Below are positions 45,597-53,503 of a DNA stretch of 64,000 nucleotides, one piece after another. The position numbers were made by a program, and so were the translations under genes. Source of the DNA: Bacteroidia bacterium (GTDB lineage Bacteria; Bacteroidota; Bacteroidia; J057). The stretch lies in contig JAIBAH010000005.1 of assembly GCA_019695295.1 (NCBI GenBank), positions 35,610 through 99,609 on the forward strand, read 5' to 3'. Position 1 is the first letter of the stretch. Every line of letters begins with the position of its first letter. The notes beneath the pieces were generated by a model. That model was not told where the DNA came from. It did no database searches and saw nothing but the letters and a program-made list of their open reading frames with translations.

Positions 45597-47114
45597 TTAA
45601 TGTTTAAAATGCCTGAGATGGGTAAAAATCAGGCACATCCCTTTTTCTTCACAAAAACGTACAGTATCTTCATCCTTTTTGGAGCCGCCGGGCTGAACGA
45701 TAATTTCAACTCCATTTTCAAAGGCAGTTTCTGCTGAGTCTGAAAAAGGAAAAAATGCGTCAGAGGCAAGAACGCTGTTTTCGAGGGAAAAACCAAAGTG
45801 TTTCGCTTTATGAATTGCCTGCTTCAGGGCATCAATTCTGGAGGTCTGTCCGGCTCCGCTTCCAATCAGCTGCTGGTTTTTCACGATGGCAATCCCGTTT
45901 GATTTCAAATGTTTTACCATAATTTCTCCAAAAAGAATATCATTCACTTCTGATTCAGAGGGTTGTCTTGAAGTTTTTACTTCCCAGTTATCCGGGCTGG
46001 TATTTTGTGTATCCGTATTTTGGAGAAGTACACCATTGAGGATTGTTTTATACTGAAATTTTGCATTCAGGTTTTTTTGCTGATGAAGGATAATTCTTTC
46101 TTTTTTGGTCAGCAATTCCAGTGCGTCATTTTCAAATCCCGGTGCGATAAGTACCTCATAAAATAACTGATTGATGGCCTCTGCTGTTTTTATGTCCACT
46201 ATCCGGTTACAGGCAATCACCCCTCCGAATGCTGAAACAGGGTCACCGGCAAGGGCTTTTTCCCAGGCTTCCAAAAGCGAATCAGCTACGGCACAGCCAC
46301 AGGGATTTGTATGCTTGATGATTGCAACACAGGGAGACTCAAACTCAGCGACTACATTTACCGCTGCGTCAATATCCACCAGATTGTTGTATGACAGGGC
46401 TTTTCCCTTCAGTTGGGTAAAATATTCCTGAAGATTTCCGTAGAAAACCCCTTTCTGATGGGCATTTTCACCGTATCTCAACACCTGAAATTCACTTACA
46501 GAAACCTTAAGGGAATCGGTTTCGTCTCCTGCAAAATAATTGAAAATAGCCCCGTCATAATGAGAAGAAGTATCAAAAGCCGCTTTCGCAAATTGTTTTC
46601 TTTGCTCCAGTGTAGTGGTACCCTTCTGATTTTCCAGTATATCAGCAAGTGTGCCGTAATATTTTTGAGAAGGCACAATCACTACGTCTTCATAATTTTT
46701 GGCGGCACCGCGAATGAGGGCAATTCCCCCAATATCTATTTTTTCTATAATCTCCTCCTCAGAAGCTCCGGAAGCAACTGTCTGCTCAAACGGATACAGA
46801 TCCACCACTACCAGATCAATGAGGGGAATCTCATAGCGCGACACTTCATGAGTATCCGATTCTACACTTCTTCTTGCAAGGATCCCACCGTGTACTTTGG
46901 GGTGGAGCGTTTTTACCCTTCCTCCGAGAATAGAAGGATACCCTGTAATGTCTGAAATTTCTATTACGTTTGCGCCCAGTGATTTCAGATAAGAGGCCGT
47001 TCCACCGGTAGAGTAAAAAACAACAGATTGTTTATTCAGTAAATGAATCAGACGGTCAAGTCCTTCTTTGTGATAGACTGAAACAAGTGCGGACTGAATT
47101 TTTTTGGTTGCCAT
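45597..47114 (-). CDS. purH: Bifunctional AICAR formyltransferase / IMP cyclohydrolase
   Basis: A 505-residue cytosolic enzyme for the last two steps of IMP synthesis. The N-terminal MGS-like cyclohydrolase domain (about 1-190) includes VFYSTGGTASYLKSLG, GGRVKTLHPKVHGGIL and VVDLYPFEQTVASGA. The C-terminal AICARFT domain has the catalytic KHTNPCGCA, GDPVSAFGGVIACNR and SDAFFPFSDSAETAFENGVE. Length is normal. It lies 21 nt after purN in a two-gene operon. Confidence 0.98.
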   Translation of the reverse strand: MATKKIQSALVSVYHKEGLDRLIHLLNKQSVVFYSTGGTASYLKSLGANVIEISDITGYPSILGGRVKTLHPKVHGGILARRSVESDTHEVSRYEIPLIDLVVVDLYPFEQTVASGASEEEIIEKIDIGGIALIRGAAKNYEDVVIVPSQKYYGTLADILENQKGTTTLEQRKQFAKAAFDTSSHYDGAIFNYFAGDETDSLKVSVSEFQVLRYGENAHQKGVFYGNLQEYFTQLKGKALSYNNLVDIDAAVNVVAEFESPCVAIIKHTNPCGCAVADSLLEAWEKALAGDPVSAFGGVIACNRIVDIKTAEAINQLFYEVLIAPGFENDALELLTKKERIILHQQKNLNAKFQYKTILNGVLLQNTDTQNTSPDNWEVKTSRQPSESEVNDILFGEIMVKHLKSNGIAIVKNQQLIGSGAGQTSRIDALKQAIHKAKHFGFSLENSVLASDAFFPFSDSAETAFENGVEIIVQPGGSKKDEDTVRFCEEKGMCLIFTHLRHFKH

Positions 47115-47135
47115 AATTAATATATTGTATGGGGA

Positions 47136-47744
47136 TTAAATTTTATCTTCAAAAAGCTGATTGAGACATACAGCTTCGATGACTCGCGGGAAATAATGAT
47201 GTTCCAGTTTTAAAATCTCTTTTTGTAACTCTTCCGGAGACCAGCCTTCTTCTATTGTCAGGGTTTTGCGGAAAACAGGTTTACCATGATCATACTTTTC
47301 ATCCACAAAGTGAATTGTAATCCCTGAAACGGGCACACTGGCAGCAATCACCGCTTTATGTACATGGATTCCGTACATTCCTTTTCCCCCAAAATCGGGC
47401 AAAAGTGCCGGATGGATATTGATAATCCGGTTGGGATACAATTTCACAAAGCCTTCGGGAATGAGTCTGAGATATCCGGCAAGAATAATCCAGTCTATCT
47501 TAAACCGTTGCATGACTTCTGCAAGCGTGGCTTCATTCCTGACTTCCTGCCTGGAAAGTACGACTGCAGGCACATGAAACTCCTCTGCCTTGGTAAGCAC
47601 ACCGGCTTCAGGGTTATCCGAAACAATGAGTTTCACCTGAATTTGTGGATGATTCCGGAAATATTCCATTATTTTGACCGCATTGGAGCCTGTCCCTGAA
47701 GCAAAAATAGCCAGATTGAAATTACCGGAGGCTGGATTTTCCAT
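47136..47744 (-). CDS. purN: Phosphoribosylglycinamide formyltransferase
   Basis: A 202-residue folate-dependent GAR transformylase of purine synthesis. The substrate loop GTGSNAVKI is near residue 17. The catalytic region is NRIINIHPALLPDFGGKGMYG, which holds the active-site Asn and His, with the downstream Asp in VDEKYDHGKPV. It is the first gene of the purN-purH unit. A few extra N-terminal residues (MENPASGNF) precede the usual start. Confidence 0.96.
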   Translation of the reverse strand: MENPASGNFNLAIFASGTGSNAVKIMEYFRNHPQIQVKLIVSDNPEAGVLTKAEEFHVPAVVLSRQEVRNEATLAEVMQRFKIDWIILAGYLRLIPEGFVKLYPNRIINIHPALLPDFGGKGMYGIHVHKAVIAASVPVSGITIHFVDEKYDHGKPVFRKTLTIEEGWSPEELQKEILKLEHHYFPRVIEAVCLNQLFEDKI

Positions 47745-47972
47745 TTCTTATTTATTTGGGTGCGAAATTACACCTAAAAAACCAATCCCCAAAAAAGGAG
47801 AAATTTTATTTTTACTTTTTACGGATTCAATAACAGAAATTGCCTCCTCTCTAAAAAATTAATAAATTTTGTGCTTTTTTTTGAAAAAAAGTTTTTCGTT
47901 TCAATTATGATTCACTATATTTACGCAAAATTTCTTAAATATCTTACGTTTTTGAAAATTCATTCACTAAAT

Positions 47973-49838
47973 ATGACCAAAAATTTTATTATCTCTTGTG
48001 TTCTCCTTGCTTCATTTTTGGGTTTAAACCACTCTTCTTTTGCTCAACAACAATTATTTATTGTAGGGGATAATAACCCCGCTCTGGATAATGATGGTAG
48101 TCCTGAGCTTTATATTCAGGACGGAGCCGATGCTTTTATCTATGTTCAGGGCGGAGTCAGTGTGATTACCAATGCAACAGACATTTTCCCTGCTGAAATT
48201 GTTAATAACGGCGGGCTTTTCATTGATTCCGATGCGGGTACGCCCGGTAATTTTGTGCATATCAACAACAGTTCCAATCCGTTAAGAATTGACAAAACGA
48301 CTTCCGGTGCATTCAGCATTACTACTCCTCCGGCAACTTTTAATGCACAAAGAGCCGGAACTGTTCATCTGATGGCACCGGGGACTCAGTCTATCTCTGA
48401 CGGTGGCTCCGGTGCCAATACGGCGATTCATTTCTACAGCCTTTCCCTGGACGGAAGCGGTACTCAAACCCGTACTGTCTCAGGGATTCCTTTGGTATCT
48501 ACCGGAAGTACAAGCGGTGGCGGAGCTTCCAATACCGGAGTACTTTTTTTACAGGATGATATCTTTGCAATCAGTGGAAATACCGTTGAAGTCAGAAATA
48601 CCGCTGAAGGAGCAATCGAAAGAGCAGCAGCCAATAGTGCTGCCTACGTAATTCCGGGAATGAATCCGGTAGATCAGATGTCCACTGCTACCGGAATGGT
48701 GGTAGGAACCGGCCTAAACGGTAAACTTGGACGCGCTACGGACGGAATTCCGGCAACTCCCTATCTTTTCCCAATCGGTACTGTAGCGAATACTTACCGT
48801 CCGGCGGCTGTATTTTCAGGAACGGCTGATATGGTTTATGGTCAGCTGAATGCTCCCAACCTTCAGACTGCGCCAAGTACTTTCAGCCTTACGCCCGGTG
48901 AAACACCACTTGCTGTGGATCCTTTCTTTGTCTGGAGATTGGGAACTCAGGCTCCTGCCGGAAATGCCAATACCAATGTACGTTTATTCGAAACCCTCGC
49001 AAATATGGACGGAACAGGAGTTTGTCTTCCTGCTGACCTTCTGGAAGACCTTGGCGTTGCACAAAAAAGCGTTGCGAATCTTTGGGCTGATGAAAATCCC
49101 GGCGTAACTACCGGTGGTGGCGGTGGCGGTGCAGACTTGTACTGGGCTGAATCCGGAAATCAGGTAGTTAATGGCTCAAACACTATGGTTCAGTGGCTCA
49201 ATGTGGGCGAAGAGTTTACTTTGGATATGCGCTTTATGGCTCCCGATCCCCTGGATGGCTGTGCTCCTTTCCCGGTTGAAATCGTAACGCTCAGAGCTAC
49301 TCCGATTCAGAATACCTATATCAAACTTGACTGGCTAACCGCCTCTGAAGTAAACAACAGTCATTTTGAAATAGAAAGAAGTTCCGACGGAATCTATTTT
49401 GCACCTATCGGACAAGAGCCTACCGCTGCTCCGGGCGGAAATTCCAATACTGATATCAGCTATACTAAAAACGATTTTAACGTTGTACCCGCAGTAAGAT
49501 ATTTTTATCGTTTGAAAATGGTAGATGTAAGCGGTGGTTTCTCTTATTCCAATATAGTAAATGCTATGCTGGTAAAAGGCACTACTCAAATCGGTGCGGT
49601 TTATCCTAACCCAACCAACGGAGATATCAACATTCAGATTACCTCTGCATCTGACTCTGAGTACAAATTCAAAATCTACAATCCGCTTGGACAGGAAATC
49701 TATATGAAAGAGGTAGAAACCAAAGCCGGTGACAATATCATTCATCTTGATCTTTCCAGCCTCGCAATCGGTACTTACCAACTCGTAATTACTGAACAAG
49801 GCAAACATCAGGGGACACTGAAAATCATCAGATATTAA
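47973..49838 (+). CDS. T9SS-secreted surface protein
   Basis: A 621-residue exported protein. The ATG at 47973 gives a clean signal peptide (MTKNFIISCVLLASFLGLNHSSFAQ); the frame stays open upstream to 47871 without support. The body is Gly/Asn/Thr-rich and beta-structured, with segments such as YIQDGADAFIYVQGG and PYLFPIGTVANTYRPA that recur in Bacteroidota cell-surface proteins. A fibronectin-like module (IKLDWLTASEVNNSHFEIER) precedes a T9SS type A sorting domain (AVYPNPTNGDINIQI to the end). Function is unknown; adhesion is a guess. A terminator follows. Confidence 0.88.
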   Translation: MTKNFIISCVLLASFLGLNHSSFAQQQLFIVGDNNPALDNDGSPELYIQDGADAFIYVQGGVSVITNATDIFPAEIVNNGGLFIDSDAGTPGNFVHINNSSNPLRIDKTTSGAFSITTPPATFNAQRAGTVHLMAPGTQSISDGGSGANTAIHFYSLSLDGSGTQTRTVSGIPLVSTGSTSGGGASNTGVLFLQDDIFAISGNTVEVRNTAEGAIERAAANSAAYVIPGMNPVDQMSTATGMVVGTGLNGKLGRATDGIPATPYLFPIGTVANTYRPAAVFSGTADMVYGQLNAPNLQTAPSTFSLTPGETPLAVDPFFVWRLGTQAPAGNANTNVRLFETLANMDGTGVCLPADLLEDLGVAQKSVANLWADENPGVTTGGGGGGADLYWAESGNQVVNGSNTMVQWLNVGEEFTLDMRFMAPDPLDGCAPFPVEIVTLRATPIQNTYIKLDWLTASEVNNSHFEIERSSDGIYFAPIGQEPTAAPGGNSNTDISYTKNDFNVVPAVRYFYRLKMVDVSGGFSYSNIVNAMLVKGTTQIGAVYPNPTNGDINIQITSASDSEYKFKIYNPLGQEIYMKEVETKAGDNIIHLDLSSLAIGTYQLVITEQGKHQGTLKIIRY

Positions 49839-49860
49839 TCTGTTTACATTATAATATTGT

Positions 49861-49895
49861 AAAAAGCGGCAACTTTTGGGTTGCTGCTTTTTTTT
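49861..49895 (+). terminator. Terminator of the T9SS protein gene
   Basis: AAAAAGCGGCAAC pairs with GTTGCTGCTTTTT with one G-T wobble and a long T run, 22 nt after the stop codon. Confidence 0.85.
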
Positions 49896-50090
49896 GTCTT
49901 AGATAGATATCATTCGTGTTTGGAAGTGATGAGATTGTATATTTAGTTTTGGGTGCAGCGATTGTTTCAAAATCCTCAGGCGGGAAAGCAAAAGGAAATG
50001 GATTCCCTGATTTATACAACAAAGTGCTGTGAATCTTTTTTAGTATGAAAGATTGAGCAGGTATTTCCAGGCTAAATCCCCCCAAAAACA

Positions 50091-50124
50091 AAAAAAGAGA
50101 CTGCCTTTTAAGGACAATCTCTTT
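50091..50124 (-). terminator. Terminator downstream of tRNA-Cys
   Basis: On the minus strand AAAGAGATTGTCC pairs imperfectly with GGCAGTCTCTTT and is followed by a T run (complement of AAAAAAA). It starts 12 nt after the tRNA 3' end. Confidence 0.75.
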
Positions 50125-50135
50125 GAAAATCGGTG

Positions 50136-50206
50136 AGGCGAGAACCGGATTCGAACCGGTGTACGCGGTTTTGCAGACCGATGCCTAGCCTCTCGGCCAT
50201 CTCGCC
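50136..50206 (-). tRNA. tRNA-Cys (anticodon GCA)
   Basis: A 71-nt cloverleaf on the minus strand. The acceptor stem is GGCGAGA/TCTCGCC. The anticodon loop CTGCAAA gives anticodon GCA. The T-arm is CCGGTTCGAATCCGG. The discriminator base is U, as expected for Cys. The 3' CCA is not encoded. Confidence 0.96.
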
Positions 50207-50274
50207 GATTTTTTGTAGGTGCAAAGGTAGCACCTTTTTTTAAATTCCCAAAAATTATTTTTCAATATTTTTTA

Positions 50275-50309
50275 CAAAAACCCGCTTACGAAATAAAAAA
50301 CGGGCTTTT
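50275..50309 (-). terminator. Terminator of the pth-hmgA-phzF unit
   Basis: On the minus strand AAAGCCCG pairs with CGGGTTTTT across a T/A-rich loop, about 60 nt after the PhzF-family stop and upstream of tRNA-Cys. Confidence 0.55.
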
Positions 50310-50366
50310 AGACTTAATTAGCTTAAATAATACCCTGATTATTAAGACACTATTTTTTTATCTTTT

Positions 50367-51194
50367 TTATGAGTCCGCCAAAAAATTTCCTTCAAAAACA
50401 ATCACCGAATCTCCGGTTACCTCCATCTGAGAGTCATTCTTCAGATTCAGGTACAACTCCCCTCCCCTTTTCGAGGCCTGAAATGCGGTGAAACGATTTT
50501 TTCCGGATACCGATTGCCAGTAAGGAGCCAAAACAGAATGAGCCACTCCCGTAACGGGGTCTTCATTGATGCCAATCCACGGACAAAAACAACGGGATAT
50601 AAAATCATATCCGGGCGTATCAGAATCTGCAGTAACGATAAGTCCCCTGATTTTGCCGGTTTCAGTACGGGCAAGTGCTGTAAAATCAGGTGTAAGGTTC
50701 CTGACCATTTGACTTTCCTTCAATACCAAAAGCCCTTTTCCTGATTTTTCGGCAATTCCGTAATACAATACGTCCGCTTTACTGATACCCAGCGCAGGAA
50801 AAAGATCTTCTCCCGGAGTGCTTTCTGAGGGAGGATATACCGGAAAATCAATCAGAATATGCTCATTCTCCCAATAACCCGGTACCACGAGGCCTGAATA
50901 CGTCTGTAAGACAATTTTTTTTCTGTCAGGGTATAAAGAAAACAACACCCTGAAAGTTGCCAGTGTAGCATGGCCGCAAAAAGGAATTTCAACCGTAGGG
51001 GTAAAATACCGTATGGTAAAACAGGAGGAATCCTCTTTCCTTACTTTTTTCACAAAAGCCGTTTCTGACAGGTTCAGTTCTGATGCAACAGACTGCATAA
51101 TTTCTTCCCTCATTTCGTTTTCCGGGAGACAAATACCCGCAGGATTTCCTCCGAATGCCTTTTTGGTAAAAGCATCCACAATAAATGTACGCAT
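50367..51194 (-). CDS. PhzF family isomerase-like protein
   Basis: A 275-residue member of the PhzF/diaminopimelate-epimerase fold. Signatures are the start RTFIVDAFTKKAFGGNPAGI, the motif NLSETAFV with the catalytic Glu, PFCGHATLATFRVL, and the second-half INEDPVTGVAHSVLAPYW. In phenazine producers PhzF isomerises DHHA, but no other phz genes are here, and most genomic members have unknown substrates. It begins 11 nt after hmgA, so it is probably co-transcribed with the tyrosine-catabolism gene. Confidence 0.92.
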   Translation of the reverse strand: MRTFIVDAFTKKAFGGNPAGICLPENEMREEIMQSVASELNLSETAFVKKVRKEDSSCFTIRYFTPTVEIPFCGHATLATFRVLFSLYPDRKKIVLQTYSGLVVPGYWENEHILIDFPVYPPSESTPGEDLFPALGISKADVLYYGIAEKSGKGLLVLKESQMVRNLTPDFTALARTETGKIRGLIVTADSDTPGYDFISRCFCPWIGINEDPVTGVAHSVLAPYWQSVSGKNRFTAFQASKRGGELYLNLKNDSQMEVTGDSVIVFEGNFLADS

Positions 51195-51205
51195 AGTTTT
51201 ATGAA

Positions 51206-52366
51206 TTAATCGTGCAACCAGGATTTAAAGTAGCTGTCATCTTCGATATTCATTGCTTCTTTGGTAAGCATCAGCGGGCGGAAAGTATCCACCATTACCG
51301 CAAGTTCCTCTGTGGATTTTACCCCAATACTTCTTTCTACTGCGCCCGGATGAGGACCATGAGGAATGCCCATCGGATGAAGCGTCATGTTTCCTTTCTT
51401 GATATTATTCCGGCTCATAAAGTCGCCATCCACATAATATAACAGTTCATCCGAATCAATATTGCTGTGCTGATAGGGTGCAGGAATAGAAAGCGGGTGA
51501 TAATCAAATAATCTGGGGGCAAAGGTACATACAACAAAACCTTTGGTCTGAAAAGTCTGATGAATCGGAGGTGGCATATGAACCCGGCCTGTAATCGGCT
51601 CAAAGTCATGAGCAGAAAAAGCATACGGATAAAAATAGCCGTCCCATCCCACGACATCAAAAGGATGCGTTCTGTAGGTATAGGGAAACAACTTATTCTG
51701 TTTTTTAATTTTAATCAGGAACTTCCCTTTTTCGTCTATTGTTTGCAGGGACTGAGGCGTTCTTATGTCTCTTTCACAAAAAGGAGAATGCTCCATCAGT
51801 TGCCCTACTTCATTCATATACCGGCGGGGAAATTCAAAAGGGCTGAAAGATTCCACAAAAAATATACGGTTTTGCTCTGTATCAAAGGAAATCTGATAAA
51901 TAACGCCTCTGGGAATAATCAGATAATCCCCGTATCCGAAACGCAATTCCCCAAACATCGTTTTGAGTACGCCCGTTCCTTCATGGATAAACAGCATTTC
52001 ATCGGCCTGAGTATTTTTGTAAAAATACCCTTCCGTACCTGTCAAAGGAGCCGCCACACCCATATATAAATCCGAATTCATCATCAGGATTTTACGGGAC
52101 TCCAGAAAGTCTTTCTGAGGAGCCACATCAAACCCCTTGAATAAACGATGCTGCATATTTTCTATTACAGCGGGCTGAGGGGTACAGTCGAGCGGCTCAC
52201 CGATATGCTCCACCATTGTAGGGGGATAAAGGTGATACGCCAAAGAATAAACACTGGAAAAGCCCTCAGAGCTTACCAGTTCTTCCGAATACAAAGTTCC
52301 ATCCGCTTTCCGGAACTGAGTATGTCTTTTATGAGGAAAACTACCCGATGAAGTATAAAATGGCAT
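51206..52366 (-). CDS. hmgA: Homogentisate 1,2-dioxygenase
   Basis: A 386-residue Fe(II) ring-cleaving dioxygenase of tyrosine/phenylalanine catabolism, converting homogentisate to maleylacetoacetate. Recognisable family segments are the N-terminal GSFPHKRHTQFRKADGTLY, the cupin-like EMLFIHEGTGVLKTMFGELR, DVVGWDGYFYPYAFSAHDFEP, and the active-site region LTLHPMGIPHGPHPGA-like (here MTLHPMGIPHGPHPGAVE). It is somewhat shorter than the proteobacterial enzyme (about 430 residues), as usual in Bacteroidota. Other genes of the pathway are absent from the window. Confidence 0.94.
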   Translation of the reverse strand: MPFYTSSGSFPHKRHTQFRKADGTLYSEELVSSEGFSSVYSLAYHLYPPTMVEHIGEPLDCTPQPAVIENMQHRLFKGFDVAPQKDFLESRKILMMNSDLYMGVAAPLTGTEGYFYKNTQADEMLFIHEGTGVLKTMFGELRFGYGDYLIIPRGVIYQISFDTEQNRIFFVESFSPFEFPRRYMNEVGQLMEHSPFCERDIRTPQSLQTIDEKGKFLIKIKKQNKLFPYTYRTHPFDVVGWDGYFYPYAFSAHDFEPITGRVHMPPPIHQTFQTKGFVVCTFAPRLFDYHPLSIPAPYQHSNIDSDELLYYVDGDFMSRNNIKKGNMTLHPMGIPHGPHPGAVERSIGVKSTEELAVMVDTFRPLMLTKEAMNIEDDSYFKSWLHD

Positions 52367-52393
52367 AGAATTACTTTATTATATAGGTTTATA

Positions 52394-52954
52394 TTATTTA
52401 TTAAACTGATTCATGGTACGGTCAAGTCCCTCACTGATTACAGCAATAATCCCGTTTACGCACTTCTCAATGATAGCAGGGAGGTCTTTTTGCTCCTCCT
52501 CGGTAAAAGGAGAAAGAACATAATCCGCCTGACCACCTTTAGGGAAATCACTCCCTACTCCAACCCTCAGTCTCGGATACTGCGTTGTACTGAGAAGGTC
52601 CTGAATACTTTTGAGGCCATTGTGTCCCCCGTCAGAGCCGGAGGGTTTTAAGCGACATTTCCCGAAAGGAAGCGCAATATCATCCGTAATTACAATTAAA
52701 TGTTTAATATCAATATTTTGTTTTTCCAGATGAAACCGAACCGCTTTCCCGCTTAAATTCATATAGGTTGACGGCTTTATCATAATCACCGGCTTACCCT
52801 TGAATTTCCCCTCAACTTTATCGGCATACCTGTCCGTAGAGAAAGAAGCTGAAAGTTTCGCAGCAAGTGCATCAGCAACCATAAATCCAATATTATGCCG
52901 GGTACTTTCGTATTCACTTCCAATATTCCCTAATCCTACAATCAAATACTTCAT
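52394..52954 (-). CDS. pth: Peptidyl-tRNA hydrolase
   Basis: A 186-residue enzyme that releases peptides from stalled peptidyl-tRNAs. It has the N-terminal YLIVGLGNIGSEYESTRHNI with catalytic His20, KPSTYMNLSGKAV with the conserved Asn, and the DDIALPFGK region with the catalytic Asp. The GSDGGHNGLKSI loop is also present. It is the first gene of a likely pth-hmgA-phzF unit with its own upstream promoter. Confidence 0.97.
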   Translation of the reverse strand: MKYLIVGLGNIGSEYESTRHNIGFMVADALAAKLSASFSTDRYADKVEGKFKGKPVIMIKPSTYMNLSGKAVRFHLEKQNIDIKHLIVITDDIALPFGKCRLKPSGSDGGHNGLKSIQDLLSTTQYPRLRVGVGSDFPKGGQADYVLSPFTEEEQKDLPAIIEKCVNGIIAVISEGLDRTMNQFNK

Positions 52955-52975
52955 ACATTTTATCTATTGCAGGGG

Positions 52976-53006
52976 CAAAGATAATTTTTTCGGTTTAATT
53001 AAACAA
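52976..53006 (-). promoter_or_regulatory. Bacteroidota-type promoter of pth
   Basis: On the minus strand TTG (53006-53004) and TATCTTTG (52983-52976) are 20 nt apart, matching the -33/-7 consensus. The ATG of pth lies 22 nt downstream of the -7 box. Confidence 0.65.
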
Positions 53007-53210
53007 TTCAGAAACAGGAACATGAAATTGACCAAAATCAATAATAATAACATTTTTGCACTAAAATATTGAATTAAATAACGATTTTATACTAAAATCT
53101 CATTATTTATTAAATAATTTCAAAAAAATAGTAAAAATATTTTGTATTGAACAAAATTTTATTTTTCTTTGCCCTCATAAAAATATGTTATCCCAATTTG
53201 TGGATAATGG

Positions 53211-53266
53211 CGGTAAGGTGAATAAGTCCGGATGGCGGGATGCTAACCGGACTTATCGATTTATAA
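53211..53266 (+). ncRNA. Structured element C with conserved TGGCGGGATGCT loop
   Basis: A GGTAAGGTG lead is followed by a perfect 10-bp stem ATAAGTCCGG (53222-53231) / CCGGACTTAT (53247-53256). The loop ATGGCGGGATGCTAA and the tail CGATTTATAAT follow the element B pattern. The 12-nt loop core is identical to element B (28629-28640), but the stem sequence is unrelated. It lies about 240 nt upstream of the SBBP protein gene; the rest of 53007-53503 shows no gene. Confidence 0.6.
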
Positions 53267-53503
53267 TCCCGCTGTTTTATTTTTGAGCGTTTGATCAACT
53301 CTTCCTTAATGGAATACGGCAGCCCTGAATCCATCCTTAAACTCCAATAAGTTCATCTTTTTTGCTGAATACGGATATTATTACTAATATTGTAGCAGCC
53401 GGCGTTTCCTGAACTTTAGTGGCAGATTATAACAGACCTGAATATACTCTCCTTTATTTTTCGAAACACATTACCGGTTTCTGTATCATTGAAAAAGTTA
53501 TCC

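Noticed and set aside
50367..51194. Phenazine biosynthesis gene
   Set aside because: The fold is PhzF-like, but no other phenazine genes occur and it is linked to hmgA; most PhzF homologues have other roles.
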